NCBI GenBank assembly: GCA_954871525.1
Contig: OX940862.1
Location: 38,990,232 to 39,054,231, forward strand
DNA length: 64,000 bases
From: Parietaria judaica
Taxonomy: Eukaryota > Streptophyta > Magnoliopsida > Rosales > Urticaceae
Reading direction: 5' to 3'
In this document: piece by piece, positions 33,277 to 46,130 of the stretch
Numbering within the stretch: position 1 is the first letter of the stretch
How the letters are laid out: each line of letters starts with the position of its first letter
The notes under the pieces: generated by a model
Database searches by the model: none
Seen by the model: the letters and a program-made list of their open reading frames with translations, nothing else
Told to the model about the DNA's origin: nothing
Made by a program: the position numbers and the translations under genes

Positions 33277-33697
33277 ATGGATGATCCGTCTCGTTTCGGT
33301 TCGTCATCAGAATATCATCAGGGATTCTTTTTCGGGTTTACCTCTTCCTCTTCCTCCGATGATGATAGTTTTTCTATGGATACAAGTTCCAATAATACTA
33401 TTGTCATATCCTCCGACGACACCGAGGAGTTTGAAATGCCTCCGAATCCAACTCTAAATCGGACCTCTCGTGCCGGTGGGCCACGACCGACGAGGGGGCG
33501 TGGGCGTGGACGTGGTAGGCCACCGTCTTTACTATGGGAAACAGATTTTCAAATGAGGCTCAAATGGAACAATGAGACACAAACTCAAGATAGGTACGCC
33601 AAATGCAAATGGTGCCGTCAAGAAATTCTCGCAATCGTTGAACGAGGCACAACTCATTTACGCCGACATGCTAATCGGTATTGATGACGAATTATGA
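33277..33697 (+). pseudogene. BED-finger ORF copy 20, 17-bp deletion near the end
   Basis: After GCTAATCG, 17 bp are missing (the usual TTGTCGTAGAGATTTAG), which shifts the frame and ends the ORF at 33684 after 135 codons. The new C-terminus is Asn-Arg-Tyr, so Cys135 and the last ten residues are lost while C110, C113, H127 and H131 remain. The finger could still fold. The unit is 1,759 bp, exactly 17 short. The silent codons at 11 and 101 tie it to copy 16. Confidence 0.75.
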
Positions 33698-35035
33698 TTT
33701 TAATTGTTGTAGTTTTATTAATATAATTTTGAATTGTTGTGAGTTATTTTGTTATTTGAAAAAGTATTAAATGTAATGTTGGATTGTTGTGAGTGATTTT
33801 GTTGTTTTAAAACTATTAAATGTAATGTTGAATTGTTGTGAGTGATTTTGTTGTTTTAAAACTAATAAATGTAATATTTAATTGTTGTAAGTGATTTTGT
33901 TGTTTTAAAATTATTAAATGTATTGTTTAACTGTTGTAAGCGATTATGTTGTTTTAATATTAAATTTAATGTTGAATTGTTCGAAGTGATTTTGTTGTTT
34001 TAAAATTAATAAATGTAATGAAGTATGATACTCGCCGCGGCACAATGTTAACAATGCCTTGGCAAGACCTATTGAACCATGATTAATAACCGTAGTCGAA
34101 ATCACGCCACGGCATATCAAAATCTATGCCTCGGCATTTTTACAATGGCCGCGGCAGAATGGTAGTAACGCCGCGGCGTTTACTGACCTACAGAGTCCGT
34201 GCTCTCTGTATAATTTGAAACAACATATAGGCCTCGGCATGGTATCAGCAAGCCGTGGCTTCGTTGGCCATGCCAAGGCATGGGTAACAGAATGCCGCAG
34301 CTTACATCGTCTGTTTACCAAAGTAACCTCACAATATGCAACTCGCCGAGGCCTTTCTTGAAAGTGTCGCGGCGAGTTGCATAATCAAGAGGGCAAATTT
34401 GTAAATTAAAATGAAGCCACATCGTGTTCATTCAAATGCCGCGGCATGATAAGTAAATTCACAATGTAATTATTAGTTATCATATTAATTGTAACACAAT
34501 TTTAGTAAATTAAATTATCTCATTAATAAACTATGAAAATGTTGATAATTTTATTATAAAAAAAACAAAATAATGCACTTAATTATCATAACTAAATAAT
34601 CGTTCAAACAAAAAACACAACATTGTACTATTAATTATATAATTTTTCAAACCAAAAATATAAAAAATTAATATAATTACAGTTTAATTTTACGGGTTTA
34701 AAGTCTAGGGTAAAATTGTAAAAATTAATTAACCACGCCGCGGCTTATTTTGTAGAAGCCACGGCTTTATCTCAAACGTCGGATATATCCGCTGCAGAAA
34801 CTGAACACGCCGCGGCATATATAACCCCTCCCGCGGCTTTCTGTCGCTGACACAAAAACGGCTAGTTTTTTTTTTCACCCGAATTATTACCCGACAACGG
34901 TAATAAACGGCTATATTTGTTAAGAACGTTTAAATTCACACAAATCTTCTATTTAAACCTATACTTGTTCATATTTTATTCTATGTTTCATCAAATTAAT
35001 CCTTAGATTAAAAAATATCATCATTTTTCTTTGTT
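33698..35035. repeat. Spacer 20
   Basis: Shares GTTTACTGAC, GAAATCACG, AAGTAACCTC and TTCACAATG with spacers 16 and 18 but has ACCATGATT instead of ACCAAGATT. Private: CTGACCTACAG and ATTGTTGTAAGTG. Confidence 0.82.
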
Positions 35036-35473
35036 ATGGATGATCCGTCTCGTTTCGGTTCGTCATCGGAATATCATCAGGGATTCTTTTTCGGGTTTAC
35101 CTCTTCCTCTTCCTCCGATGATGATAGTTTTTCTATGGATACAAGTTCCAATAATACTATTGTCATATCCTCCGACGACACCGAGGAGTTTGAAATGCCT
35201 CCGAATCCAACTCTAAATCGGACCTCTCGTGCCGGTGGGCCACGACCGACGAGGGGGCGTGGGCGTGGACGTGGTAGGCCACCGTCTTTACTATGGGAAA
35301 CAGATTTTCAAATGAGGCTCAAATGGAACAATGAGACTCAAACTCAAGATAGGTACGCCAAATGCAAATGCTGCCGTCAAGAAATTCTCGCAATCGTTGA
35401 ACGAGGCACAACTCATTTACGCCGACATGCTAATCGTTGTCGTAGAGATTTAGGTATTGATGACGAATTATGA
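35036..35473 (+). CDS. BED-type zinc-finger miniprotein, copy 21
   Basis: 145 residues with Cys112 but Arg81, so it shares one of the two changes of copies 17-19. Ligands intact. Confidence 0.6.
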   Translation: MDDPSRFGSSSEYHQGFFFGFTSSSSSDDDSFSMDTSSNNTIVISSDDTEEFEMPPNPTLNRTSRAGGPRPTRGRGRGRGRPPSLLWETDFQMRLKWNNETQTQDRYAKCKCCRQEILAIVERGTTHLRRHANRCRRDLGIDDEL

Positions 35474-36811
35474 TTTTAATTGTTGTAGTTTTATTAATAT
35501 AATTTTGAATTGTTGTGAGTTATTTTGTTATTTGAAAAAGTATTAAATGTAATGTTGGATTGTTGTGAGTGATTTTGTTGTTTTAAAACTATTAAATGTA
35601 ATGTTGAATTGTTGTGAGTGATTTTGTTGTTTTAAAACTAATAAATGTAATATTTAATTGCTGTAAGTGATTTTGTTGTTTTAAAATTATTAAATGTATT
35701 GTTTAACTGTTGTAAGCGATTATGTTGTTTTAATATTAAATTTAATGTTGAATTGTTCGAAGTGATTTTGTTGTTTTAAAATTAATAAATGTAATGAAGT
35801 ATGATACTCGCCGCGGCACAATGTTAACAATGCCTTGGCAAGACCTATTGAACCATGATTAATAACCGTAGTCGAACTCACGCCACGGCATATCAAAATC
35901 TATGCCTCGGCATTTTTACAATGGCCGCGGCAGAATGGTAGTAACGCCGCGGCGTTTAGTGACTTACAGAGTCCGTGCTCTCTGTATAATTTGAAACAAC
36001 ATATAGGCCTCGGCATGGTATCAGCAAGCCGTGGCTTCGTTGGCCATGCCAAGGCATGGGTAACAGAATGCCGCAGCTTACATCGTCTGTTTACCAAAGT
36101 ACCCTCACAATATGCAACTCGCCGAGGCCTTTCTTGAAAGTGCCGCGGCGAGTTGCATAATCAAGAGGGCAAATTTGTAAATTAAAATGAAGCCACAGCG
36201 TGTTCATTCAAATGCCGCGGCATGATAAGTAAATTTACAATGTAATTATTAGTTATCATATTAATTGTAACACAATTTTAGTAAATTAAATTATCTCATT
36301 AATAAACTATGAAAATGTTGATAATTTTATTATAAAAAAAACAAAATAATGCACTTAATTATCATAACTAAATAATCGTTCAAACAAAAAACACAACATT
36401 GTACTATTAATTATATAATTTTTCAAACCAAAAACATAAAAAATTAATATATTTACAGTTTAATTTTATGGGTTTAAAGTCTAGGGTAAAATTGTGAAAA
36501 TTAATTAACCACGCCGCGGCTTATTTTGTAGAAGCCACGGCTTTATCTCAAATGTCGGATATATCCGCTGCAGAAACTGAACACGCCACGGCATATATAA
36601 CCCCTCCCGCGGCTTTCTGTCGCTGACACAAAAACGGCTAGTTTTTTTTTTCACCCGAATTATTACCCGACAACGGTAATAAACGGCTATATTTGTTAAG
36701 AACGTTTAAATTCACACAAATCTTCTATTTAAACCTATACTTGTTCATATTTTATTCTATGTTTCATCAAATTAATCCTTAGATTAAAAAATATCATCAT
36801 TTTTCTTTGTT
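35474..36811. repeat. Spacer 21
   Basis: Hairpin back to C. First with AAAAACATAAAA. Private ATATATTTACAG and ATTGTGAAAATT. AAATGTCGG and GCCACGGC (in place of GCCGCGGC) precede copy 22. Confidence 0.82.
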
Positions 36812-37249
36812 ATGGATGATCCGTCTCGTTTCGGTTCGTCATCGGAATATCATCAGGGATTCTTTTTCGGGTTTACCTCTTCCTCTTCCTCCGATGATGA
36901 TAGTTTTTCTATGGATACAAGTTCCAATAATACTATTGTCATATCCTCCGACGACACCGAGGAGTTTGAAATGCCTCCGAATCCAACTCTAAATCGGACC
37001 TCTCGTGCCGGTGGGCCACGACCGACGAGGGGGCGTGGGCGTGGACGTGGTAGGCCACCGTCTTTACTATGGGAAACAGATTTTCAAATGAGGCTCAAAT
37101 GGAACAATGAGACTCAAACTCAAGATAGGTACGCCAAATGCAAATGGTGCCGTCAAGAAATTCTCGCAATCGTTGAACGAGGCACAACTCATTTACGCCG
37201 ACATGCTAATCGTTGTCGTAGAGATTTAGGTATTGATGACGAATTATGA
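36812..37249 (+). CDS. BED-type zinc-finger miniprotein, copy 22
   Basis: 145 residues, identical to the consensus protein. Confidence 0.63.
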   Translation: MDDPSRFGSSSEYHQGFFFGFTSSSSSDDDSFSMDTSSNNTIVISSDDTEEFEMPPNPTLNRTSRAGGPRPTRGRGRGRGRPPSLLWETDFQMRLKWNNETQTQDRYAKCKWCRQEILAIVERGTTHLRRHANRCRRDLGIDDEL

Positions 37250-38587
37250 TTTTAATTGTTGTAGTTTTATTAATATAATTTTGAATTGTTGTGAGTTATT
37301 TTGTTATTTGAAAAAGTATTAAATGTAATGTTGGATTGTTGTGAGTGATTTTGTTGTTTTAAAACTATTAAATGTAATGTTGAATTGTTGTGAGTGATTT
37401 TGTTGTTTTAAAACTAATAAATGTAATATTTAATTGCTGTAAGTGATTTTGTTGTTTTAAAATTCTTAAATGTATTGTTTAACTGTTGTAAGCGATTATG
37501 TTGTTTTAATATTAAATTTAATGTTGAATTGTTCGAAGTGATTTTGTTGTTTTAAAATTAATAAATGTAATGAAGTATGATACTCGCCGCGGCACAATGT
37601 TAACAATGCCTTGGCAAGACCTATTGAACCATGATTAATAACCGTAGTCGAACTCACGCCACGGCATATCAAAATCTATGCCTCGGCATTTTTACAATGG
37701 CCGCGGCAGAATGGTAGTAACGCCGCGGCGTTTAGTGACTTACAGAGTCCGTGCTCTCTGTATAATTTGAAACAACATATAGGCCTCGGCATGGTATCAG
37801 CAAGCCGTGGCTTCGTTGGCCATGCCAAGGCATGGGTAACAGAATGCCGCAGCTTACATCGTCTGTTTACCAAAGTACCCTCACAATATGCAACTCGCCG
37901 AGGCCTTTCTTGAAAGTGCCGCGGCGAGTTGCATAATCAAGAGGGCAAATTTGTAAATTAAAATGAAGCCACAGCGTGTTCATTCAAATGCCGCGGCATG
38001 ATAAGTAAATTTACAATGTAATTATTAGTTATCATATTAATTGTAACACAATTTTAGTAAATTAAATTATCTCATTAATAAACTATGAAAATGTTGATAA
38101 TTTTATTATAAAAAAAACAAAATAATGCACTTAATTATCATAACTAAATAATCGTTCAAACAAAAAACACAACATTGTACTATTAATTATATAATTTTTC
38201 AAACCAAAAACATAAAAAATTAATATAATTACAGTTTAATTTTATGGGTTTAAAGTCTAGGGTAAAATTGTAAAAATTAATTAACCACGCCGCGGCTTAT
38301 TTTGTAGAAGCCACGGCTTTATCTCAAATGTCGGATATATCCGCTGCAGAAACTGAACACGCCACGGCATATATAACCCCTCCCGCGGCTTTCTGTCGCT
38401 GACACAAAAACGGCTAGTTTTTTTTTTCACCCGAATTATTACCCGACAACGGTAATAAACGGCTATATTTGTTAAGAACGTTTAAATTCACACAAATCTT
38501 CTATTTAAACCTATACTTGTTCATATTTTATTCTATGTTTCATCAAATTAATCCTTAGATTAAAAAATATCATCATTTTTCTTTGTT
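37250..38587. repeat. Spacer 22
   Basis: AATTCTTAAATG in the minisatellite (shared with 23), AAAAACATAAAA, AAATGTCGG and upstream GCCACGGC. Confidence 0.82.
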
Positions 38588-39025
38588 ATGGATGATCCGT
38601 CTCGTTTCGGTTCGTCATCGGAATATCATCAGGGATTCTTTTTCGGGTTTACCTCTTCCTCTTCCTCCGATGATGATAGTTTTTCTATGGATACAATTTC
38701 CAATAATACTATTGTCATATCCTCCGACGACACCGAGGAGTTTGAAATGCCTCCGAATCCAACTCTAAATCGGACCTCTCGTGCCGGTGGGCCACGACCG
38801 ACGAGGGGGCGTGGGCGTGGACGTGGTAGGCCACCGTCTTTACTATGGGAAACAGATTTTCAAATGAGGCTCAAATGGAACAATGAGACTCAAACTCAAG
38901 ATAGGTACGCCAAATGCAAATGGTGCCGTCAAGAAATTCTCGCAATCGTTGAACGAGGCACAACTCATTTACGCCGACATGCTAATCGTTGTCGTAGAGA
39001 TTTAGGTATTGATGACGAATTATGA
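38588..39025 (+). CDS. BED-type zinc-finger miniprotein, copy 23
   Basis: 145 residues with Ile37, just before the SUMO-interaction-like segment. Finger intact. Confidence 0.61.
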   Translation: MDDPSRFGSSSEYHQGFFFGFTSSSSSDDDSFSMDTISNNTIVISSDDTEEFEMPPNPTLNRTSRAGGPRPTRGRGRGRGRPPSLLWETDFQMRLKWNNETQTQDRYAKCKWCRQEILAIVERGTTHLRRHANRCRRDLGIDDEL

Positions 39026-40362
39026 TTTTAATTGTTGTAGTTTTATTAATATAATTTTGAATTGTTGTGAGTTATTTTGTTATTTGAAAAAGTATTAAAT
39101 GTAATGTTGGATTGTTGTGAGTGATTTTGTTGTTTTAAAACTATTAAATGTAATGTTGAATTGTTGTGAGTGATTTTGTTGTTTTAAAACTAATAAATGT
39201 AATATTTAATTGCTGTAAGTGATTTTGTTGTTTTAAAATTCTTAAATGTATTGTTTAACTGTTGTAAGCGATTATGTTGTTTTAATATTAAATTTAATGT
39301 TGAATTGTTCGAAGTGATTTTGTTGTTTTAAAATTAATAAATGTAATGAAGTATGATACTCGCCGCGGCACAATGTTAACAATGCCTTGGCAAGACCTAT
39401 TGAACCATGATTAATAACCGTAGTCGAACTCACGCCACGGCATATCAAAATCTATGCCTCGGCATTTTTACAATGGCCGCGGCAGAATGGTAGTAACGCC
39501 GCGGCGTTTAGTGACTTACAGAGTCCGTGCTCTCTGTATAATTTGAAACAACATATAGGCCTCGGCATGGTATCAGCAAGCCGTGGCTTCGTTGGCCATG
39601 CCAAGGCATGGGTAACAGAATGCCGCAGCTTACATCGTCTGTTTACCAAAGTACCCTCACAATATGCAACTCGCCGAGGCCTTTCTTGAAAGTGCCGCGG
39701 CGAGTTGCATAATCAAGAGGGCAAATTTGTAAATTAAAATGAAGCCACAGCGTGTTCATTCAAATGCCGCGGCATGATAAGTAAATTTACAATGTAATTA
39801 TTAGTTATCATATTAATTGTAACACAATTTTAGTAAATTAAATTATCTCATTAATAAACTATGAAAATGTTGATAATTTTATTATAAAAAAACAAAATAA
39901 TGCACTTAATTATCATAACTAAATAATCGTTCAAACAAAAAACACAACATTGTACTATTAATTATATAATTTTTCAAACCAAAAACATAAAAAATTAATA
40001 TAATTACAGTTTAATTTTATGGGTTTAAAGTCTAGGGTAAAATTGTAAAAATTAATTAACCACGCCGCGGCTTATTTTGTAGAAGCCACGGCTTTATCTC
40101 AAATGTCGGATATATCCGCTGCAGAAACTGAACACGCCACGGCATATATAACCCCTCCCGCGGCTTTCTGTCGCTGACACAAAAACGGCTAGTTTTTTTT
40201 TTCACCCGAATTATTACCCGACAACGGTAATAAACGGCTATATTTGTTAAGAACGTTTAAATTCACACAAATCTTCTATTTAAACCTATACTTGTTCATA
40301 TTTTATTCTATGTTTCATCAAATTAATCCTTAGATTAAAAAATATCATCATTTTTCTTTGTT
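39026..40362. repeat. Spacer 23
   Basis: As spacer 22, but one A shorter in the A-run (A7), which explains the 1,775-bp unit. Confidence 0.82.
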
Positions 40363-40800
40363 ATGGATGATCCGTCTCGTTTCGGTTCGTCATCGGAATA
40401 TCATCAGGGATTCTTTTTCGGGTTTACCTCTTCCTCTTCCTCCGATGATGATAGTTTTTCTATGGATACAATTTCCAATAATACTATTGTCATATCCTCC
40501 GACGACACCGAGGAGTTTGAAATGCCTCCGAATCCAACTCTAAATCGGACCTCTCGTGCCGGTGGGCCACGACCGACGAGGGGGCGTGGGCGTGGACGTG
40601 GTAGGCCACCGTCTTTACTATGGGAAACAGATTTTCAAATGAGGCTCAAATGGAACAATGAGACTCAAACTCAAGATAGGTACGCCAAATGCAAATGGTG
40701 CCGTCAAGAAATTCTCGCAATCGTTGAACGAGGCACAACTCATTTACGCCGACATGCTAATCGTTGTCGTAGAGATTTAGGTATTGATGACGAATTATGA
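40363..40800 (+). CDS. BED-type zinc-finger miniprotein, copy 24
   Basis: 145 residues, same protein as copy 23 (Ile37): an adjacent duplicate. Confidence 0.61.
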   Translation: MDDPSRFGSSSEYHQGFFFGFTSSSSSDDDSFSMDTISNNTIVISSDDTEEFEMPPNPTLNRTSRAGGPRPTRGRGRGRGRPPSLLWETDFQMRLKWNNETQTQDRYAKCKWCRQEILAIVERGTTHLRRHANRCRRDLGIDDEL

Positions 40801-42138
40801 TTTTAATTGTTGTAGTTTTATTAATATAATTTTGAATTGTTGTGAGTTATTTTGTTATTTGAAAAAGTATGAAATGTAATGTTGGATTGTTGTGAGTGAT
40901 TTTGTTGTTTTAAAACTATTAAATGTAATGTTGAATTGTTGTGAGTGATTTTGTTGTTTTAAAACTAATAAATGTAATATTTAATTGCTGTAAGTGATTT
41001 TGTTGTTTTAAAATTATTAAATGTATTGTTTAACTGTTGTAAGCGATTATGTTGTTTTAATATTAAATTTAATGTTGAATTGTTCGAAGTGATTTTGTTG
41101 TTTTAAAATTAATAAATGTAATGAAGTATGATACTCGCCGCGGCACAATGTTAACAATGCCTTGGCAAGACCTATTGAACCATGATTAATAACCGTAGTC
41201 GAACTCACGCCACGGCATATCAAAATCTATGCCTCGGCATTTTTACAATGGCCGCGGCAGAATGGTAGTAACGCCGCGGCGTTTAGTGACTTACAGAGTC
41301 CGTGCTCTCTGTATAATTTGAAACAACATATAGGCCTCGGCATGGTATCAGCAAGCCGTGGCTTCGTTGGCCATGCCAAGGAATGGGTAACAGAATGCCG
41401 CAGCTTACATCGTCTGTTTACCAAAGTACCCTCACAATATGCAACTCGCCGAGGCCTTTCTTGAAAGTGCCGCGGCGAGTTGCATAATCAAGAGGGCAAA
41501 TTTGTAAATTAAAATGAAGCCACAGCGTGTTCATTCAAATGCCGCGGCATGATAAGTAAATTTACAATGTAATTATTAGTTATCATATTAATTGTAACAC
41601 AATTTTAGTAAATTAAATTATCTCATTAATAAACTATGAAAATGTTGATAATTTTATTATAAAAAAAATAAAATAATGCACTTAATTATCATAACTAAAT
41701 AATCGTTCAAACAAAAAACACAACATTGTACTATTAATTATATAATTTTTCAAACCAAAAATATAAAAAATTAATATAATTACAGTTTAATTTTATGGGT
41801 TTAAAGTCTAGGGTAAAATTGTAAAAATTAATTAACCACGCCGCGGCTTATTTTGTAGAAGCCACTGCTTTATCTCAAACGTCGGATATATCCGCTGCAG
41901 AAACTGAACACGCCGCGGCATATATAACCCCTCCCGCGGCTTTCTGTCGCTGACACAAAAACGGCTAGTTTTTTTTTTCACCCGAATTATTACCCGACAA
42001 CGGTAATAAACGGCTATATTTGTTAAGAACGTTTAAATTCACACAAATCTTCTATTTAAACCTATACTTGTTCATATTTTATTCTATGTTTCATCAAATT
42101 AATCCTTAGATTAAAAAATATCATCATTTTTCTTTGTT
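40801..42138. repeat. Spacer 24
   Basis: Private AGTATGAAATG. CAAGGAATGG (a broken box dyad) and AAAATAAAAT are shared with spacer 25. GCCACTGC and AAACGTCGG precede copy 25. Confidence 0.82.
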
Positions 42139-42576
42139 ATGGATGATCCGTCTCGTTTCGGTTCGTCATCGGAATATCATCAGGGATTCTTTTTCGGGTT
42201 TACCTCTTCCTCTTCCTCCGATGATGATAGTTTTTCTATGGATACAAGCTCCAATAATACTATTGTCATATCCTCCGACGACACCGAGGAGTTTGAAATA
42301 CCTCCGAATCCAACTCTAAATCGGACCTCTCGTGCCGGTGGGCCACGACCGACGAGGGGGCGTGGGCGTGGACGTGGTAGGCCACCGTCTTTACTATGGG
42401 AAACAGATTTTCAAATGAGGCTCAAATGGAACAATGAGACTCAAACTCAAGATAGGTACGCCAAATGCAAATGCTGCCGTCAAGAAATTCTCGCAATCGT
42501 TGAACGAGGCACAACTCATTTACGCCGACATGCTAATCGTTGTCGTAGAGATTTAGGTATTGATGACGAATTATGA
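42139..42576 (+). CDS. BED-type zinc-finger miniprotein, copy 25
   Basis: 145 residues with Ile54 and Cys112, and a silent AGC at Ser37. Finger ligands intact. Confidence 0.6.
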   Translation: MDDPSRFGSSSEYHQGFFFGFTSSSSSDDDSFSMDTSSNNTIVISSDDTEEFEIPPNPTLNRTSRAGGPRPTRGRGRGRGRPPSLLWETDFQMRLKWNNETQTQDRYAKCKCCRQEILAIVERGTTHLRRHANRCRRDLGIDDEL

Positions 42577-43914
42577 TTTTAATTGTTGTAGTTTTATTAA
42601 TATAATTTTGAATTGTTGTGAGTTATTTTGTTATTTGAAAAAGTATTAAATGTAATGTTGGATTGTTGTGAGTGATTTTGTTGTTTTAAAACTATTAAAT
42701 GTAATGTTGAATTGTTGTGAGTGATTTTGTTGTTTTAAAACTAATAAATGTAATATTTAATTGCTGTAAGTGATTTTGTTTTTTTAAAATTATTAAATGT
42801 ATTGTTTAACTGTTGTAAGCGATTATGTTGTTTTAATATTAAATTTAATGTTGAATTGTTCGAAGTGATTTTGTTGTTTTAAAATTAATAAATGTAATGA
42901 AGTATGATACTCGCCGCGGCACAATGTTAACAATGCCTTGGCAAGACCTATTGAACCATGATTAATAACCGTAGTCGAACTCACGCCACGGCATATCAAA
43001 ATCTATGCCTCGGCATTTTTACAATGGCCGCGGCAGAATGGTAGTAACGCCGCGGCGTTTAGTGAGTTACAGAGTCCGTGCTCTCTGTATAATTTGAAAC
43101 AACATATAGGCCTCGGCATGGTATCAGCAAGCCGTGGCTTCGTTGGCCATGCCAAGGAATGGGTAACAGAATGCCGCAGCTTACATCGTCTGTTTACCAA
43201 AGTACCCTCACAATATGCAACTCGCCGAGGCCTTTCTTGAAAGTGCCGCGGCGAGTTGCATAATCAAGAGGGCAAATTTGTAAATTAAAATGAAGCCACA
43301 GCGTGTTCATTCAAATGCCGCGGCATGATAAGTAAATTTACAATGTAATTATTAGTTATCATATTAATTGTAACACAATTTTAGTAAATTAAATTATCTC
43401 ATTAATAAACTATGAAAATGTTGATAATTTTATTATAAAAAAAATAAAATAATGCACTTAATTATCATAACTAAATAATCGTTCAAACAAAAAACACAAC
43501 ATTGTACTATTAATTATATAATTTTTCAAACCAAAAATATAAAAAATTAATATAATTACAGTTTAATTTTATGGGTTTAAAGTCTAGGGTAAAATTGTAA
43601 AAATTAATTAACCACGCCGCGGCTTATTTTGTAGAAGCCACTGCTTTATCTCAAACGTCGGATATATCCGCTGCAGAAACTGAACACGCCGCGGCATATA
43701 TAACCCCTCCCGCGGCTTTCTGTCGCTGACACAAAAACGGCTAGTTTTTTTTTTCACCCGAATTATTACCCGACAACGGTAATAAACGGCTATATTTGTT
43801 AAGAACGTTTAAATTCACACAAATCTTCTATTTAAACCTATACTTGTTCATATTTTATTCTATGTTTCATCAAATTAATCCTTAGATTAAAAAATATCAT
43901 CATTTTTCTTTGTT
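42577..43914. repeat. Spacer 25
   Basis: CAAGGAATGG and AAAATAAAAT as in 24; private TTTGTTTTTTTAAAATT and AGTGAGTTACAG. Confidence 0.82.
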
Positions 43915-44352
43915 ATGGATGATCCGTCTCGTTTCGGTTCGTCATCGGAATATCATCAGGGATTCTTTTTCGGGTTTACCTCTTCCTCTTCCTCCGATGA
44001 TGATAGTTTTTCTATGGATACAAGCTCCAATAATACTATTGTCATATCCTCCGACGACACCGAGGAGTTTGAAATACCTCCGAATCCAACTCTAAATCGG
44101 ACCTCTCTTGCCGGTGGGCCACGACCGACGAGGGGGCGTGGGCGTGGACGTGGTAGGCCACCGTCTTTACTATGGGAAACAGATTTTCAAATGAGGCTCA
44201 AATGGAACAATGAGACTCAAACTCAAGATAGGTACGCCAAATGCAAATGGTGCCGTCAAGAAATTCTCGCAATCGTTGAACGAGGCACAACTCATTTACG
44301 CCGACATGCTAATCGTTGTCGTAGAGATTTAGGTATTGATGACGAATTATGA
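43915..44352 (+). CDS. BED-type zinc-finger miniprotein, copy 26
   Basis: 145 residues with Ile54, as in copy 25, and Leu65. The CKWC form is present. An extra A follows directly after the stop codon. Confidence 0.6.
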   Translation: MDDPSRFGSSSEYHQGFFFGFTSSSSSDDDSFSMDTSSNNTIVISSDDTEEFEIPPNPTLNRTSLAGGPRPTRGRGRGRGRPPSLLWETDFQMRLKWNNETQTQDRYAKCKWCRQEILAIVERGTTHLRRHANRCRRDLGIDDEL

Positions 44353-45692
44353 ATTTTAATTGTTGTAGTTTTATTAATATAATTTTGAATTGTTGTGAGT
44401 TATTTTGTTATTTGAAAAAGTATTAAATGTAATGTTGGATTGTTGTGAGTGATTTTGTTGTTTTAAAACTATTAAATGTAATGTTGAATTGTTGTGAGTG
44501 ATTTTGTTGTTTTAAAACTAATAAATGTAATATTTAATTGCTGTAAGTGATTTTGTTGTTTTAAAATTATTAAATGTATTAATTAACTGTTGTAAGCGAT
44601 TATGTTGTTTTAATATTAAATTTAATGTTGAATTGTTCGAAGTGATTTTGTTGTTTTAAAATTAATAAATGTAATGAAGTATGATACTCGCCGCGGCACA
44701 ATGTTAACAATGCCTTGGCAAGACCTATTGAACCATGATTAATAACCGTAGTCGAACTCACGCCACGGCATATCAAAATCTATGCCTCGGCATTTTTACA
44801 ATGGCCGCGGCAGAATGGTAGTAACGCCGCGGCGTTTAGTGACTTACAGAGTCCGTGCTCTCTGTATAATTTGAAACAACATATAGGCCTCGGCATTGGT
44901 ATCAGCAAGCCGTGGCTTCGTTGGCCATGCCAAGGCATGGGTAACAGAATGCCGCAGCTTACATCGTCTGTTTACCAAAGTACCCTCACAATATGCAACT
45001 CGCCGAGGCCTTTCTTGAAAGTGCCGCGGCGAGTTGCATAATCAAGAGGGCAAATTCGTAAATTAAAATGAAGCCACAGCGTGTTCATTCAAATGCCGCA
45101 GCATGATAAGTAAATTTACAATGTAATTATTAGTTATCATATTAATTGTAACACAATTTTCGTAAATTAAATTATCTCATTAATAAACTATGAAAATGTT
45201 GATAATTTTATTATAAAAAAAACAAAATAATGCACTTAATTATCATAACTAAATAATCGTTCAAACAAAAAACACAACATTGTACTATTAATTATATAAT
45301 TTTTCAAACAAAAAATATAAAAAATTAATATAATTACAGTTTAATTTTATGGGTTTAAAGTCTAGGGTAAAATTGTAAAAATTAATTAACCACGCCGCGG
45401 CTTATTTTGTAGAAGCCACGGCTTTATCTCAAACGTCGGATATATCCGCTGCAGAAACTGAAAACGCCGCGGCATATATAACCCCTCCCGCGGCTTTCTG
45501 TCGCTGACACAAAAACGGCTAGTTTTTTTTTTCACCCGAATTATTACCCGACAACGGTAATAAACGGCTATATTTGTTAAGAACGTTTAAATTCACACAA
45601 ATCTTCTATTTAAACCTATACTTGTTCATATTTTATTCTATGTTTCATCAAATTAATCCTTAGATTAAAAAATATCATCATTTTTCTTTGTT
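44353..45692. repeat. Spacer 26
   Basis: Two 1-bp insertions (after the stop codon, and GGCATTGGTATC at 44896-44897) make the unit 1,778 bp. Other private changes: TGTATTAATTAACTG, GCCGCAGCATGAT, TTTTCGTAAATT and GAAAACGCCGCGG. Confidence 0.82.
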
Positions 45693-46130
45693 ATGGATGA
45701 TCCGTCTCGTTTCGGTTCGTCATCGGAATATCATCAGGGATTCTTTTTCGGGTTTACCTCTTCCTCTTCCTCCGATGATGATAGTTTTTCTATGGATACA
45801 AGTTCCAATAATACTATTGTCATATCCTCCGACGACACCGAGGAGTTTGAAATGCCTCCGAATCCAACTCTAAATCGGACCTCTCGTGCCGGTGGGCCAC
45901 GACCGACGAGGGGGCGTGGGCGTGGACGTGGTAGGCCACCGTCTTTACTATGGGAAACAGATTTTCAAATGAGGCTCAAATGGAACAATGAGACTCAAAC
46001 TCAAGATAGGTACGCCAAATGCAAATGGTGCCGTCAAGAAATTCTCGCAATCGTTGAACGAGGCACAACTCATTTACGCCGACATGCTAATCGTTGTCGT
46101 AGAGATTTAGGTATTGATGACGAATTATGA
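45693..46130 (+). CDS. BED-type zinc-finger miniprotein, copy 27
   Basis: 145 residues, identical to the consensus protein. Confidence 0.63.
   Translation: MDDPSRFGSSSEYHQGFFFGFTSSSSSDDDSFSMDTSSNNTIVISSDDTEEFEMPPNPTLNRTSRAGGPRPTRGRGRGRGRPPSLLWETDFQMRLKWNNETQTQDRYAKCKWCRQEILAIVERGTTHLRRHANRCRRDLGIDDEL

Larger units (their letters stand above)
24397..35035 (+). repeat. Alternating two-unit pattern, 3,552 bp, copies 15-20
   Basis: Spacers after copies 15, 17 and 19 share GCGGCGTGATAAG and CACAGCGTG. Spacers after 16, 18 and 20 share GTTTACTGAC, GAAATCACG, AAGTAACCTC, CACATCGTG and TTCACAATG. All six have T for C at the base of the hairpin (GTGTCGCGGCG). The ORFs do not follow the same alternation: 16 and 20 share two silent changes, while 17, 18 and 19 share Met81 and Cys112. 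Confidence 0.85.
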
